64,000 nt of DNA from contig NZ_KK211036.1 of assembly GCF_000619825.1 (NCBI RefSeq), positions 305,787-369,786 of the forward strand, read 5' to 3'. Position 1 is the stretch's first letter. Every line of letters starts with the position of its first letter. The DNA comes from Prevotella sp. MA2016 (GTDB taxonomy: Bacteria; Bacteroidota; Bacteroidia; Bacteroidales; Bacteroidaceae). Positions 10,101 to 18,740 of the stretch are shown here, in pieces. The notes under the pieces were generated by a model, which saw only the letters and a program-made list of their open reading frames with translations, was not told the DNA's origin and did not search any database. Position numbers and translations under genes: made by a program.

Positions 10101-11171
10101 ATGAAGAAGATATTACATTGGTTATTGGCAGCTCTCCTGCTGGGCACATCAAGCATCAGCTATGCTCAGAAAGGAAATCTGCAGAAAGGTGATTATGGTT
10201 TCCTGTATTGTCACATGAACGATCATGGACGCGCATGGACAGCCTATGCATTAAGTCGTGACGGTTTTCATTATGAGGATCTGTTAAATGGCGATTCCAT
10301 CTTCAGTGATGCCGAGCATGCACGAATCGAAGGCGCTACACGCGATGCTTATATTTGTCGTAAGCATGATGGTAAAGGCTATCTGATGGTTTGTACGGAT
10401 ATGAATGTTGGCGCTAGAGAGCGTCTGGGAAAGGTGGAGACATGGGATAACTATGGCATCGACCTGCTGCGCAGTGACGACCTGATACACTGGCAGTCAG
10501 TGACATTCGACTATCGTAAGGGTACACAGATATTCTCTGATCCTGATGCCCCCAGTGTGTATAAGAACTGGAGCACCATCAACCGCGTATGGGCACCACA
10601 GATAGTATGGGATGAGGATTATGTATGGCCTAACGGTAAGCGTGGCGGTTATATGGTGTATTACTCTATGCGTAACCGTGGCGAGGATAAATACGACCGC
10701 ATGTACTACTCGTATGCCGACGAGACCTTTACAACACTCACTCAGCCTAAGCTGCTCTTCGACTGGGGCTATGCCACCATCGATGCTGATATCAACTGGG
10801 TTGAGGCCGACCAGAAATGGCACATGATGATTAAGAAAGAAGGTGGTAAGGCGGGATTGTTTACCGCTACAGCACCCAAGCTGACAGGTCCATGGAGCGA
10901 GCCTGTAGAGGATGATTACGTGAACTTTGAGGGTAATAAGGCCTGTGAGGGTGTGAGCGCCTTCCAGTTGCCCGGACAGAAGACCTGGGTGATTGCCTAT
11001 ATCGAGTATTCTTCTCACCCACGCAACTATCGTCTGTGTCTGGCAGATGAAAACATGCGCAACTTCCATTCACCTCGTAACATCGAAGGTGTGAAAGCAC
11101 CTCAGCACGGTTCGTTTATGCGCCTGACAAAGAAAGAATACAAGCGCTTGGAGAAACTGCTGAAGAAATAA
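10101..11171 (+). CDS. Secreted glycoside hydrolase, GH43-like five-bladed propeller
   Basis: 356 residues with a signal peptide ending ISYAQ. Propeller-type phrases of GH43 and related families are visible: WTAYALSRDGFHYE, SDDLIHWQSV, INRVWAPQIVWDEDY, GGYMVYYSMRN, DADINWVEADQKWHMMIKKE and LTGPWSEPV. Members act on arabinan or xylan side chains in the periplasm or on the cell surface. I could not place all three catalytic acids with certainty, so substrate is open. The gene has its own promoter and is not part of a SusC/SusD locus in this window. Its stop codon faces that of the AbgT-like gene only 11 bases away. Confidence 0.75.
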   Translation: MKKILHWLLAALLLGTSSISYAQKGNLQKGDYGFLYCHMNDHGRAWTAYALSRDGFHYEDLLNGDSIFSDAEHARIEGATRDAYICRKHDGKGYLMVCTDMNVGARERLGKVETWDNYGIDLLRSDDLIHWQSVTFDYRKGTQIFSDPDAPSVYKNWSTINRVWAPQIVWDEDYVWPNGKRGGYMVYYSMRNRGEDKYDRMYYSYADETFTTLTQPKLLFDWGYATIDADINWVEADQKWHMMIKKEGGKAGLFTATAPKLTGPWSEPVEDDYVNFEGNKACEGVSAFQLPGQKTWVIAYIEYSSHPRNYRLCLADENMRNFHSPRNIEGVKAPQHGSFMRLTKKEYKRLEKLLKK

Positions 11172-11182
11172 AAAACGAATGG

Positions 11183-11779
11183 CTATCCGAATACAAATCG
11201 CAATGAAGCGTAGAACTGGATGGCAAAGATGTAGATAACAATCAGGGAACAACCCTGACGTAAACCATAGGAGAGGATGTCGAGTACATCTTCTCCTTTT
11301 CTTTTGTTCCCAGAGATAATACCATAGACCACTGAGAATAAAGTTACTCCAAAGCATACGATTGGCACGAGTCCACGACTGAATGCCGAGGGGAACAGAT
11401 GCCCACTGAACGACAAAAGAATAGCATGTGGCATTAGTGTAAGCATGGCTATCACTATCACATAGAGCAACAGAAATACACAGGATACACGCAGTGCCAA
11501 ACGGTTGCGGAATGAGGGCTCACCCTTGGTCTTGAAGTGTGCTACTACCCCACTCTGCTGCAGGCTACCACCGGCTATCAGAACCAACAGTAGCCATGCC
11601 AGCAGTGAGTTGCCTACGATGCTGGAGAAACCGCCAAAGAACCAGCGAATACCCTCAGACGAGAGCATTGAGCGCACGCCTTCTATCCGGGCTGCTGAGA
11701 GCAACCACGACACAATGATAAGCACGCACTCGGCTACCAGCAATACCATGCACACGCGACTACTCTTCATCGGCTTCAA
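11183..11779 (-). CDS. Small multi-helix membrane protein, AbgT-like
   Basis: 198 residues with about five hydrophobic segments (near residues 8-26, 50-72, 96-116, 133-156 and 172-192). The stretch SSEGIRWFFGGFSSIVGNSL followed by a Gly-rich helix and SLQQSGV resembles the EGIRW part of AbgT (p-aminobenzoyl-glutamate) transporters, but the protein is far shorter than the roughly 500 residues of that family. It could be a partial or minimal relative. The start overlaps the end of the response-regulator gene by about 20 bases, so it is the last gene of a kinase-regulator-membrane protein operon. Function is not known; a sensor accessory or a transporter remnant are both possible. Confidence 0.55.
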   Translation of the reverse strand: MKPMKSSRVCMVLLVAECVLIIVSWLLSAARIEGVRSMLSSEGIRWFFGGFSSIVGNSLLAWLLLVLIAGGSLQQSGVVAHFKTKGEPSFRNRLALRVSCVFLLLYVIVIAMLTLMPHAILLSFSGHLFPSAFSRGLVPIVCFGVTLFSVVYGIISGNKRKGEDVLDILSYGLRQGCSLIVIYIFAIQFYASLRFVFG

Positions 11780-12479
11780 GATTATCGATATCTAGAATAC
11801 GAAGCTCTATAGCACGTACAACCAGACGGGTGGCGTTGATACCACTGGCGCCCTCGGGGAATAGTTTCTGGATAAGTTCGTTCTGACGCTTCTCCAAGCT
11901 CTTTACACCAAATGGCATGCCTCGCAGATTAGTGATTTGTTCCTTCGTGTAACCTAATGCCAGATGGCGCAGGAAGCGCTCATCGTACTCATCTATCTCA
12001 TAGTTGATCAGTGCCTCCTGTTTACCAAGTTCGCCACTGACAGCACGCTTAAAGCGCTCTACTATCTTTTCGAGAATTGGCTCATTGAACACGAGTTGCT
12101 TGCCATCCATTACAGCAGATACGTCACGGCGTGTGAGCAACTCGCCTGTCTTCAATATGATACCATCTGCACCGGCATCAAGAACATCTACCCACAGTTT
12201 CTCATTTAATATCTCACCAGTAAAAATAAGTACCTTTACGTCAGGGTGTAATTCTTTAGTATGGCGGCATATTTCTACACCTACAGTTGTAGAACCGCCC
12301 AGACCCAGGTCGAGCAGTACCAAATCAGGTTTCTGCTGCTTGATTAGGCGCCAATAGGCTTGCTCATTCTCTGCGGTTCCTATCACTTCGGCCTCGGGGA
12401 TATCACTCTTGACGATACCTAAAGTGCCCTTGAGCTCTAGAGGTACGTCTTCTACTATTATCACTTTGAAGTTTTCCAT
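11760..12479 (-). CDS. Two-component response regulator
   Basis: 239 residues. The receiver domain (about 1-125) has the acidic pair Glu10/Asp11, the phospho-acceptor Asp57 in LVLLDLGLGG, a Thr in LIFTGE and the Lys in ILKTGE. The C-terminal part (about 150-239, with LALGYTKEQITNLRGMPFGVKSLEKRQNELIQKLF) looks like a helix-turn-helix of the LuxR/sigma-4 type, so it should bind DNA. It overlaps the end of the double-kinase gene by 19 bases and is presumably its partner. Target genes cannot be read from the sequence. Confidence 0.88.
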   Translation of the reverse strand: MENFKVIIVEDVPLELKGTLGIVKSDIPEAEVIGTAENEQAYWRLIKQQKPDLVLLDLGLGGSTTVGVEICRHTKELHPDVKVLIFTGEILNEKLWVDVLDAGADGIILKTGELLTRRDVSAVMDGKQLVFNEPILEKIVERFKRAVSGELGKQEALINYEIDEYDERFLRHLALGYTKEQITNLRGMPFGVKSLEKRQNELIQKLFPEGASGINATRLVVRAIELRILDIDNLEADEE

Positions 12480-15400
12480 ACGCTTGGTAATTTTATTATC
12501 ATATTTGTTGTATTGTCTTGAATAGTGGCATAAATACCGCAGCCACGGCGGTTGGTAGCCTCACCTAAGTCGCGAACAATCTGACGGCACAATAAGTAAG
12601 GTAGATGCTCCTTTGAGGGCGTAAAAAGTGCGGCAGCCTGACTTTCTGTAAGCTTGAGCTGAGGCATGGGCACGCGTACCTCAATATAACCATCATTGCT
12701 AGGCGTATATTCTGGTTGCAACTTAGCACCAGCCTGTTTGCGCAGGATGTCAAAGAGATAGCGCACTAATGTTTCATCGCCCAGAATATTGTGGTGCAAA
12801 GGCTTCAGATGCAAACGGGTGCGCTCGGTCTGGCGTAAAGCTTGCTGCGAGAGTACACCATACAACTCGCGGTAATATGTGGTTACCTCGCCCAACGAAT
12901 CCATATCGCCTGTATCAAGCAGCTGCTGGATACGTGAGGGGTAATACATGGTTTCGTGTTTGAGAGCCGACAAGCAGTTGTCTAGTACCGCATTAGACAC
13001 ATGCAGATTGCTGTCCTCAAGCTCAGCGCGATGCAACTCGTCGTCAAGCAGCTCAAGGTCGGTTATACGCTGCTGTTCGCGTAAGAAACGATCGTATAAT
13101 CGGTGACGGTAATACAGCAGGTAATAGGCGGGTACAATGGATATCAGCAGCAGTATCAGCAGAATGATGGCTATCGTCTTGTTGGTTTGCGACTGCTGCA
13201 TATTGCGACAATAATCCCCCAATGTGTTATCGGCCGACATTTCTTTAAACAGCTGCGTATAGATGCGGTTATTGTAGCTGTAAAGCTGCCACTCGTGCAG
13301 TGCCAATGCCGCTACTGCACTCTCGTTACGAATATCGAGAATAATGTGATAGTTGGTGCTGAGGCTATCGTGAAACCACTTGATTTCAGGTGGCATTAGA
13401 GATGGATTTCCTATCCTGCGCATCAGGTAACGACCGCGTGGTACTTTCTGCTGGTAATGCAGGTTCAGATAGTATCTGCAGGTATCAGCAAAGCGCAGTG
13501 TATGCTCATAGTTGCCATTGATATTACTGAAATAGGCCGAATCGGAATAAATGCTGGCCATGCCAAGAGCATCGATATCAGATGGCTGTGCCAGCAGCTG
13601 CATAGGCAGCATGGATAGCAGTACGATGATGAGACGGGCTATGCCACGTGGCAGTCGGAAGAACAGGCGCGAACCCTTGCCTAAGCTGCTCGTAGCACCA
13701 ATCTGACAGACTGAGAATATCTGACTGATCTTGCGATACTTTTCGATAATACCTTTACAATTGAGCAGTCCAAAGCCATGGCCTTCAACTATCTTATGGT
13801 CAAAGAGATGATCAAGCTGCTCCTGAGTCATACCCATACCTGTGTCATCTACAGATATCTCAACATAATCATCGGTCTGTGTGGTCGAGACATTCACCCT
13901 ACCCCCATTATCGGTAAACTTACGGGCATTATCGGCTAAGGTGTTGAGCATAAACAGCGTCAGCACACGGTCGGCCTTTACAACGGCCTCTGTTGGTTCT
14001 ACATTCAGTTCTACGCCCTTCATCTGGAATGATGTTCGTCCCTTCAATAGTACGTCAAACAATGGTTGTATTGGGAAACTCTCGATGTGCAGACTGAGTT
14101 CGCCTTGGCGTAGCTGTATCCAATACGTGAGCACATCGTTATACGCATTAATCTGATTGGTGAGCTCGCGAATGTATGTTAACCGTTCCTCACGTTTGAT
14201 ACTGTCTGTTTCCAGTCTTGATACCTCATGGATGATGCGATCTATAAAAGGTGTGGTGTTGCATACCAACGATACCTTGGCACGCTGCTCCAAATTACGT
14301 CGCTCATTATTCTCTACTTGAAGTAGTTTTACTGCCAGTTGTTCGTTTTTTTGCTCGAAGAGATTGTCGGGCTCATCAGGCTGTGATTTCTTCTTGTTCA
14401 GGTAATTAAACAGCCATAACGAGAAAAGTAGCAGGATAATAGCTACTATAACGAGTAGAAGCATCAGGTTGAGCTGTGTGAGCTGGCGTTCGTACTGGTA
14501 AGCACGGGCTTCGAGCTGACGGTCCTGACGGGTGGTCTCTTGCAAATCGAGATACATATTGCGATTCTCGTCGCTTTGCTGTTTGTCATCGATGGCAGCA
14601 TAAGCCACACTGAGCTGTTCGCGAATGGATGCCACCAGATCGGGCGCTTGATTGATGATAGAATCAGAAAGTGCCTGCTCAAGATTGAAGAGCGCCGAAC
14701 GGTAGTCGCCTATCTGACGGAAACAAGATGCCAGCGTACGATAGGCACCTGCAATCTGATACACATCGCCATAGCGCTCGAAGATGTTCAATGCATTCTC
14801 GGCCAGGAAACCTGGCAGTACCTCATCATCTACACCTAAAGGATTAATGAACTTGAATGCAGGCAGGTTGTCATCGGTAAGTTGACGACGGTAAACAGGG
14901 TCCATCAAATGCTCTGATAGCGCTTCAAGGGCATTGGCCGCAAAATAAGGATAATCGCCTTTACGAGCCGTCAGGAAACAGCGCATCAGCTTGTCAAACT
15001 CCTCTTGGTTAATCTCCTGCTGGCTGCCTTGTGTAATAATTCCGCCGGCACCGATGTTATAGAGATAGTTGAGGTATTGTGCTGTATCTCGTTGAATATC
15101 TTGGGGATCGATAGCATTGAGTGCATCAATAGACTGCTGCTCCAGACCTACATAATAATAGTAGGTGGAGTTTACAATAGCATATTCTGTTTCGGCATAT
15201 AGTAACAGGCGTTCATCGCGTTCGGTAAGCTGATGACGCTCTTCGTTGATACGTTGTATGGAACGGTTGGCCATCTCACGGAACTCGTGGAAAGCTCGGT
15301 TGTTGGAACGGCGCTGACAAAGGCGCATCTGCTGTACGTAAGCTATCAGATGCTGTAGTTGGTTGTCGGTGATTTCGACAACATCGTTGAGTTGCTGCTC

Positions 15401-15640
15401 TGCATCATTGTAACGCATACGTACAATGTTGACAAAAGCCATATTGTTGAGAGCTTCAGCACGACCGGCTGGATAGCTGGATGCCTGCTCGTAGGCACGG
15501 CGTGCGATAGCTTCGGTAGAGTCGATGTTACGATAGTGATAGGCATAAGACTGAGAATTCAACTTGTCCACCGCTTGCCTATCAGGGCGTGTACAAGCTG
15601 AGATAAGTAAGGTTATGAGGATGAGTAGTTGATATTTCAT
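12461..15640 (-). CDS. Fused double sensor histidine kinase (DUF5112/DUF5113 type)
   Basis: 1059 residues. Unit 1: lipoprotein-like signal (LISAC, Cys16), a periplasmic TPR-like helical sensor, a membrane helix near residue 400, a helical segment with IIHEVSRL near 470 as possible phospho-acceptor, and an ATPase domain with N-box LNTLADNARKFTD and G-boxes DDTGMGM and EGHGFGLLNCKG. Unit 2 starts near residue 665 with a signal-peptide-like helix (LLSMLPMQLLAQ), then a second sensor, a helix near 830, a clear H-box LKHETMYYPSRI near 895, and a degenerate ATPase domain lacking the N-box Asn. The two sensing units in one chain suggest integration of two signals. Bacteroidetes relatives carry the names DUF5112 and DUF5113. 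It is cotranscribed with the response regulator. Confidence 0.8.
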   Translation of the reverse strand: MKYQLLILITLLISACTRPDRQAVDKLNSQSYAYHYRNIDSTEAIARRAYEQASSYPAGRAEALNNMAFVNIVRMRYNDAEQQLNDVVEITDNQLQHLIAYVQQMRLCQRRSNNRAFHEFREMANRSIQRINEERHQLTERDERLLLYAETEYAIVNSTYYYYVGLEQQSIDALNAIDPQDIQRDTAQYLNYLYNIGAGGIITQGSQQEINQEEFDKLMRCFLTARKGDYPYFAANALEALSEHLMDPVYRRQLTDDNLPAFKFINPLGVDDEVLPGFLAENALNIFERYGDVYQIAGAYRTLASCFRQIGDYRSALFNLEQALSDSIINQAPDLVASIREQLSVAYAAIDDKQQSDENRNMYLDLQETTRQDRQLEARAYQYERQLTQLNLMLLLVIVAIILLLFSLWLFNYLNKKKSQPDEPDNLFEQKNEQLAVKLLQVENNERRNLEQRAKVSLVCNTTPFIDRIIHEVSRLETDSIKREERLTYIRELTNQINAYNDVLTYWIQLRQGELSLHIESFPIQPLFDVLLKGRTSFQMKGVELNVEPTEAVVKADRVLTLFMLNTLADNARKFTDNGGRVNVSTTQTDDYVEISVDDTGMGMTQEQLDHLFDHKIVEGHGFGLLNCKGIIEKYRKISQIFSVCQIGATSSLGKGSRLFFRLPRGIARLIIVLLSMLPMQLLAQPSDIDALGMASIYSDSAYFSNINGNYEHTLRFADTCRYYLNLHYQQKVPRGRYLMRRIGNPSLMPPEIKWFHDSLSTNYHIILDIRNESAVAALALHEWQLYSYNNRIYTQLFKEMSADNTLGDYCRNMQQSQTNKTIAIILLILLLISIVPAYYLLYYRHRLYDRFLREQQRITDLELLDDELHRAELEDSNLHVSNAVLDNCLSALKHETMYYPSRIQQLLDTGDMDSLGEVTTYYRELYGVLSQQALRQTERTRLHLKPLHHNILGDETLVRYLFDILRKQAGAKLQPEYTPSNDGYIEVRVPMPQLKLTESQAAALFTPSKEHLPYLLCRQIVRDLGEATNRRGCGIYATIQDNTTNMIIKLPSVWKTSK

Positions 15641-15653
15641 AAATTTATGGAAA

Positions 15654-15696
15654 GGAAGTTAAAGGGTAATCCCTTTCACTTCCTTTAAAATTCCCT
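15654..15696 (-). terminator. Hairpin with two competing pairings downstream of eda
   Basis: On the minus strand GGAAGTGAAAGGG and CCCTTTAACTTCC form a stem (one mismatch) with a 4-base loop, then TTTCC. A second upstream copy, GAAGTTAAAGGG at the eda stop codon, can pair perfectly with the same 3' arm. It may end the kdgK-eda transcript or tune read-through to the kinase gene. The T-run is weak. Confidence 0.5.
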
Positions 15697-16365
15697 TTAA
15701 CTTCTTGCCTTGGCAATGTAACCGAGTGCTTCACGGCACTTATCGGTAACATACTGCCAATCACCGGCCTTAACCTTATCGCTTGGGAAGAGTTTAGAAC
15801 CCATACCTACGCAGTAAACACCGGCCTTGAACCACTTCTGCAGGTTCTCCTCTTCAGGAGCAACACCACCAGTAACCATGATCTTCGACCAAGGCATTGG
15901 AGCCTTCAGACCCTTTACCATGTTGGGACCTACTACATCGCCAGGGAATACTTTAGTGAGGTCGCAACCCAGCTCCTGAGCCTTGCCAATCTCACTTACA
16001 GTCATACAACCTGGGCAGTAAGGCACCAAACGACGGTTACATACAGGAGCAATCTCTGGATTGAACAGAGGACCTACAACGAAGCAGGCACCCAACTGAA
16101 GGTACATTGAGGCTGTTGGAGCATCAACAATTGAGCCAATACCCAAAGCTAACTCTGGGCACTCCTTGTCGGCCCACTTAACCAGCTCGCCAAATACTTC
16201 CTGAGCAAAGTCGCCACGGTTGGTAAACTCAAATGCACGAACGCCACCCTCGTAGCAGGCCTTCACTACATTCTTGCAGGTCTCAAGATCCTTATGATAG
16301 AAGACGGGTACCATACCAGTATCACCAATCTTCTTCATCACTGCTATCTTATCAAATTTTGCCAT
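15697..16365 (-). CDS. eda: 2-dehydro-3-deoxyphosphogluconate (KDPG) aldolase
   Basis: 222 residues, the usual size of this class I aldolase, which splits KDPG into pyruvate and glyceraldehyde 3-phosphate. The Schiff-base Lys lies in [13 protein letters not shown], and the phosphate-binding glycine loops MVTGGV and [12 protein letters not shown] are present. The fold starts with the [15 protein letters not shown] segment and the acidic [11 protein letters not shown] motif. It follows kdgK by 56 bases on the same strand and completes the lower half of hexuronate breakdown with it. Confidence 0.93.
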   Translation of the reverse strand: MAKFDKIAVMKKIGDTGMVPVFYHKDLETCKNVVKACYEGGVRAFEFTNRGDFAQEVFGELVKWADKECPELALGIGSIVDAPTASMYLQLGACFVVGPLFNPEIAPVCNRRLVPYCPGCMTVSEIGKAQELGCDLTKVFPGDVVGPNMVKGLKAPMPWSKIMVTGGVAPEEENLQKWFKAGVYCVGMGSKLFPSDKVKAGDWQYVTDKCREALGYIAKARS

Positions 16366-16421
16366 AATTATCTGATCGTTTCTTTAGTACGCTTGCTTAA
16401 GCAAGAATTGTAAATTATCAA

Positions 16422-17444
16422 TTATCTCTGCACGCGGCCATTTGCATTACCACCAGCAAGAGCCTCTACCTCTTCAACGCTAACCAGGTTGAAGTCACCA
16501 TTGATGGTGTGCTTAAGAGCTGATGCAGCAACAGCAAACTCGAGAGCCTCGCCCTGAGTAGCCTTGGTGAGAAGACCATGGATCAAACCTCCTGAGAATG
16601 AGTCGCCACCACCTACGCGGTCGATAATGGGGTTAATCTCATAACGCTTTGACTGATAGAACTCCTTACCATCATAGATAAGAGCCTTCCAACCATTGAA
16701 TGTTGCGCTATAGCTTTCACGAAGTGTAGATACCACGTACTTGAAGCCAAACTCCTGCATCATCTGCTTGAAGATACCTTCGTAACCTGCTGCATCGGTC
16801 TGACCACCCTCTACGTCTGCGTCGGGCTTGAAACCAAGGCAGAGCTCAGCATCTTCCTCATTACCAATACAAACATCTACATACTTCATCAGTGGACGCA
16901 TGATTGATATAGCTTTTTCGCTTGTCCACAGCTTCTTACGGAAATTCAGGTCAACAGAAACAGTTACACCATGGCGCTTAGCTGCCTCGCAAGCCAACTT
17001 TGTCAGCTCAGCTGCTTTGTCGCTGATAGCTGGGGTAATACCACTCCAGTGGAACCATGATGCACCTTTCATAATAGCATCGAAATCGAAATCTGATGGA
17101 TCGGCCTCGGCGATGGATGAATGAGCACGGTCATAGATAACCTTTGATGGACGCATTGAAGCACCTGTCTCAGCATAGTAAAGACCTACACGATCGCCGC
17201 CACGAGCTACAAATTGGGTGTTAACACCATAACGACGCAGTGCATTGACTGCTATCTGTCCAATTTCGTGCTTAGGCAACTTAGATACAAAGTAAGCCTC
17301 GTGTCCATAATTGGCTACTGAGATTGCTACGTTAGCCTCACCACCACCAGGGATGATGCGGAATGATTCACTCTGAATGAAACGGTCGTTGCCCTGAGGC
17401 GAAAGGCGAAGCATAATCTCGCCCAAAGTTACAATTTTAGCCAT
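16422..17444 (-). CDS. kdgK: 2-dehydro-3-deoxygluconate (KDG) kinase, PfkB family
   Basis: 340 residues. The PfkB fold is shown by the N-terminal LGEIMLRLSP and PGGGEANVA motif and the C-terminal DRVGGGDSFSGGLIHGLL signature, whose Asp is the catalytic base. It phosphorylates KDG to KDPG using ATP, feeding eda just downstream. The promoter on the minus strand lies in the gap shared with the LacI-type regulator, which is divergently transcribed and is the likely controller. Confidence 0.93.
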   Translation of the reverse strand: MAKIVTLGEIMLRLSPQGNDRFIQSESFRIIPGGGEANVAISVANYGHEAYFVSKLPKHEIGQIAVNALRRYGVNTQFVARGGDRVGLYYAETGASMRPSKVIYDRAHSSIAEADPSDFDFDAIMKGASWFHWSGITPAISDKAAELTKLACEAAKRHGVTVSVDLNFRKKLWTSEKAISIMRPLMKYVDVCIGNEEDAELCLGFKPDADVEGGQTDAAGYEGIFKQMMQEFGFKYVVSTLRESYSATFNGWKALIYDGKEFYQSKRYEINPIIDRVGGGDSFSGGLIHGLLTKATQGEALEFAVAASALKHTINGDFNLVSVEEVEALAGGNANGRVQR

Positions 17445-17498
17445 TGCTTTGTTTGATTTTTTTGAATTATTTTCAACTTATTTTGTTCGTTTGTGAGG

Positions 17499-17530
17499 CA
17501 AAGATATGAAGAATTTTTGAGCCACGCAAA
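17499..17530 (-). promoter_or_regulatory. kdgK-eda promoter
   Basis: On the minus strand TTTG (17527-17530) and TATCTTTG (17499-17506) are separated by 20 bases. Confidence 0.7.
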
Positions 17531-17562
17531 TTTTTAGCCGGTTTTTAGGCAAAAAACTTACG

Positions 17563-17573
17563 GAAACGATTTC
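17563..17573. promoter_or_regulatory. Candidate LacI-type operator
   Basis: GAAACGATTTC is an 11-base dyad with a CG near the centre, the shape expected of LacI-family sites. It lies between the divergent kdgK and regulator promoters. Only one site is seen, so this is tentative. Confidence 0.35.
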
Positions 17574-17596
17574 GGGGTAAATATTTCAGTCAGAAG

Positions 17597-17627
17597 TTTG
17601 GAGAATCGGAAAAAAATTGTACCTTTG
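17597..17627 (+). promoter_or_regulatory. Promoter of the LacI-type regulator operon
   Basis: TTTG (17597-17600) and TACCTTTG (17620-17627) with 19 bases between. It rules out the in-frame start at 17598 and supports ATG 17646. Confidence 0.7.
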
Positions 17628-17645
17628 CACAAAATATCTAAAATT

Positions 17646-18713
17646 ATGGCAAAGGAAAATATTACGATTAAGGATATTGCCGCTAGAGCTGGTGTTTCGA
17701 CTGGTACTGTAGATCGTGTGTTGCATAACCGTCCGAATGTGTCTAAAGCTGCATTAGAAAAGGTAAATAAGGCCTTGGAAGAGATGGATTATCGTCCTAA
17801 CATGTATGCGTCGGCCCTGGCTTATAATAAGGAATATACTTTTTATTGTGTGCTGCCTAAGCATGAACAAGAAGCTTATTGGGATGAGATTGAAGAAGGT
17901 GCAATGGCTTGTACCGAATTTCGTAGAGATTTTGGTATAAAGTTGAAGTTTGTGTATTATGAGCGATTCAATCCGCCTGCATTCACAAAAATGGTGCGTG
18001 AATTTCTGTCAGCAAAGATTGATGGCGTGATCATTGTGCCTGCAACACTTGAGCAAACTGCTAGATTCACAGAGAAACTGATAGAGAGGAATATTCCATA
18101 TGTATTGCTCGACTCATATATGCCTGACTTGAAGCCTTTGTCGTTCTTTGGGCAGGATTCGTTTGCCAGTGGCTATTTCGCTGCTAAAATGCTGATGCTG
18201 ATTGCCAACAAGGAAAAAGAAATTGCACTGATGAAACAGACACGCGATGGTATTGTGGGATCAAAGCAGCAGGCCAACCGTGAAACCGGCTTCCGTCATT
18301 ATATGGTAGATCACTTCCCAAAAATCAAAATTACAGAAGTTGATCTTCCCCTCGATGAGGATCATATGGAGTATGATGGTATCCTTGAGAAGTTTTTCTC
18401 AACTCACCCCAATGTGCATCATTGTATCACATTCAATTCGAAGGCACACATTGTGGGTGAGTTCTTACAGAAAAGCAATCGCCGTAATGTTCAGATTATG
18501 GGTTATGATATGGTGCCAAGAAACGAGGGATGTGTGCGCAATGGAAGTATCTCATTCCTTATCGCCCAGCACGCTTATCAACAAGGATATGCCAGTGTGG
18601 ATGCGCTGTTTAACGCTATCGTTATGAAACGAGCCGTTAATCCAGTCAACTACATGCCTATTGAGATTCTGACAAAAGAAAACGTAGATTTCTATCGTAG
18701 AAAAGCATTATAA
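17646..18713 (+). CDS. LacI-family transcriptional regulator of hexuronate genes
   Basis: 355 residues. The first 50 form the LacI helix-turn-helix and hinge (ITIKDIAARAGVSTGTVDRVLHNRPNVSK), followed by a periplasmic-binding-protein-like sensor domain. A ligand such as KDG or a hexuronate is inferred from the neighbours: divergent kdgK-eda and, 27 bases downstream, uxaA and an NhaC-type transporter. The start at 17646 is chosen because the promoter -7 box ends at 17627. The sensor part has TLEQTARFTEKLIERNIPYVLLDS and FGQDSFASGYFAAKML, typical of the family. Confidence 0.9.
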   Translation: MAKENITIKDIAARAGVSTGTVDRVLHNRPNVSKAALEKVNKALEEMDYRPNMYASALAYNKEYTFYCVLPKHEQEAYWDEIEEGAMACTEFRRDFGIKLKFVYYERFNPPAFTKMVREFLSAKIDGVIIVPATLEQTARFTEKLIERNIPYVLLDSYMPDLKPLSFFGQDSFASGYFAAKMLMLIANKEKEIALMKQTRDGIVGSKQQANRETGFRHYMVDHFPKIKITEVDLPLDEDHMEYDGILEKFFSTHPNVHHCITFNSKAHIVGEFLQKSNRRNVQIMGYDMVPRNEGCVRNGSISFLIAQHAYQQGYASVDALFNAIVMKRAVNPVNYMPIEILTKENVDFYRRKAL

Positions 18714-18740
18714 ACTAAAACAAAATACTCAAACAGAAAA

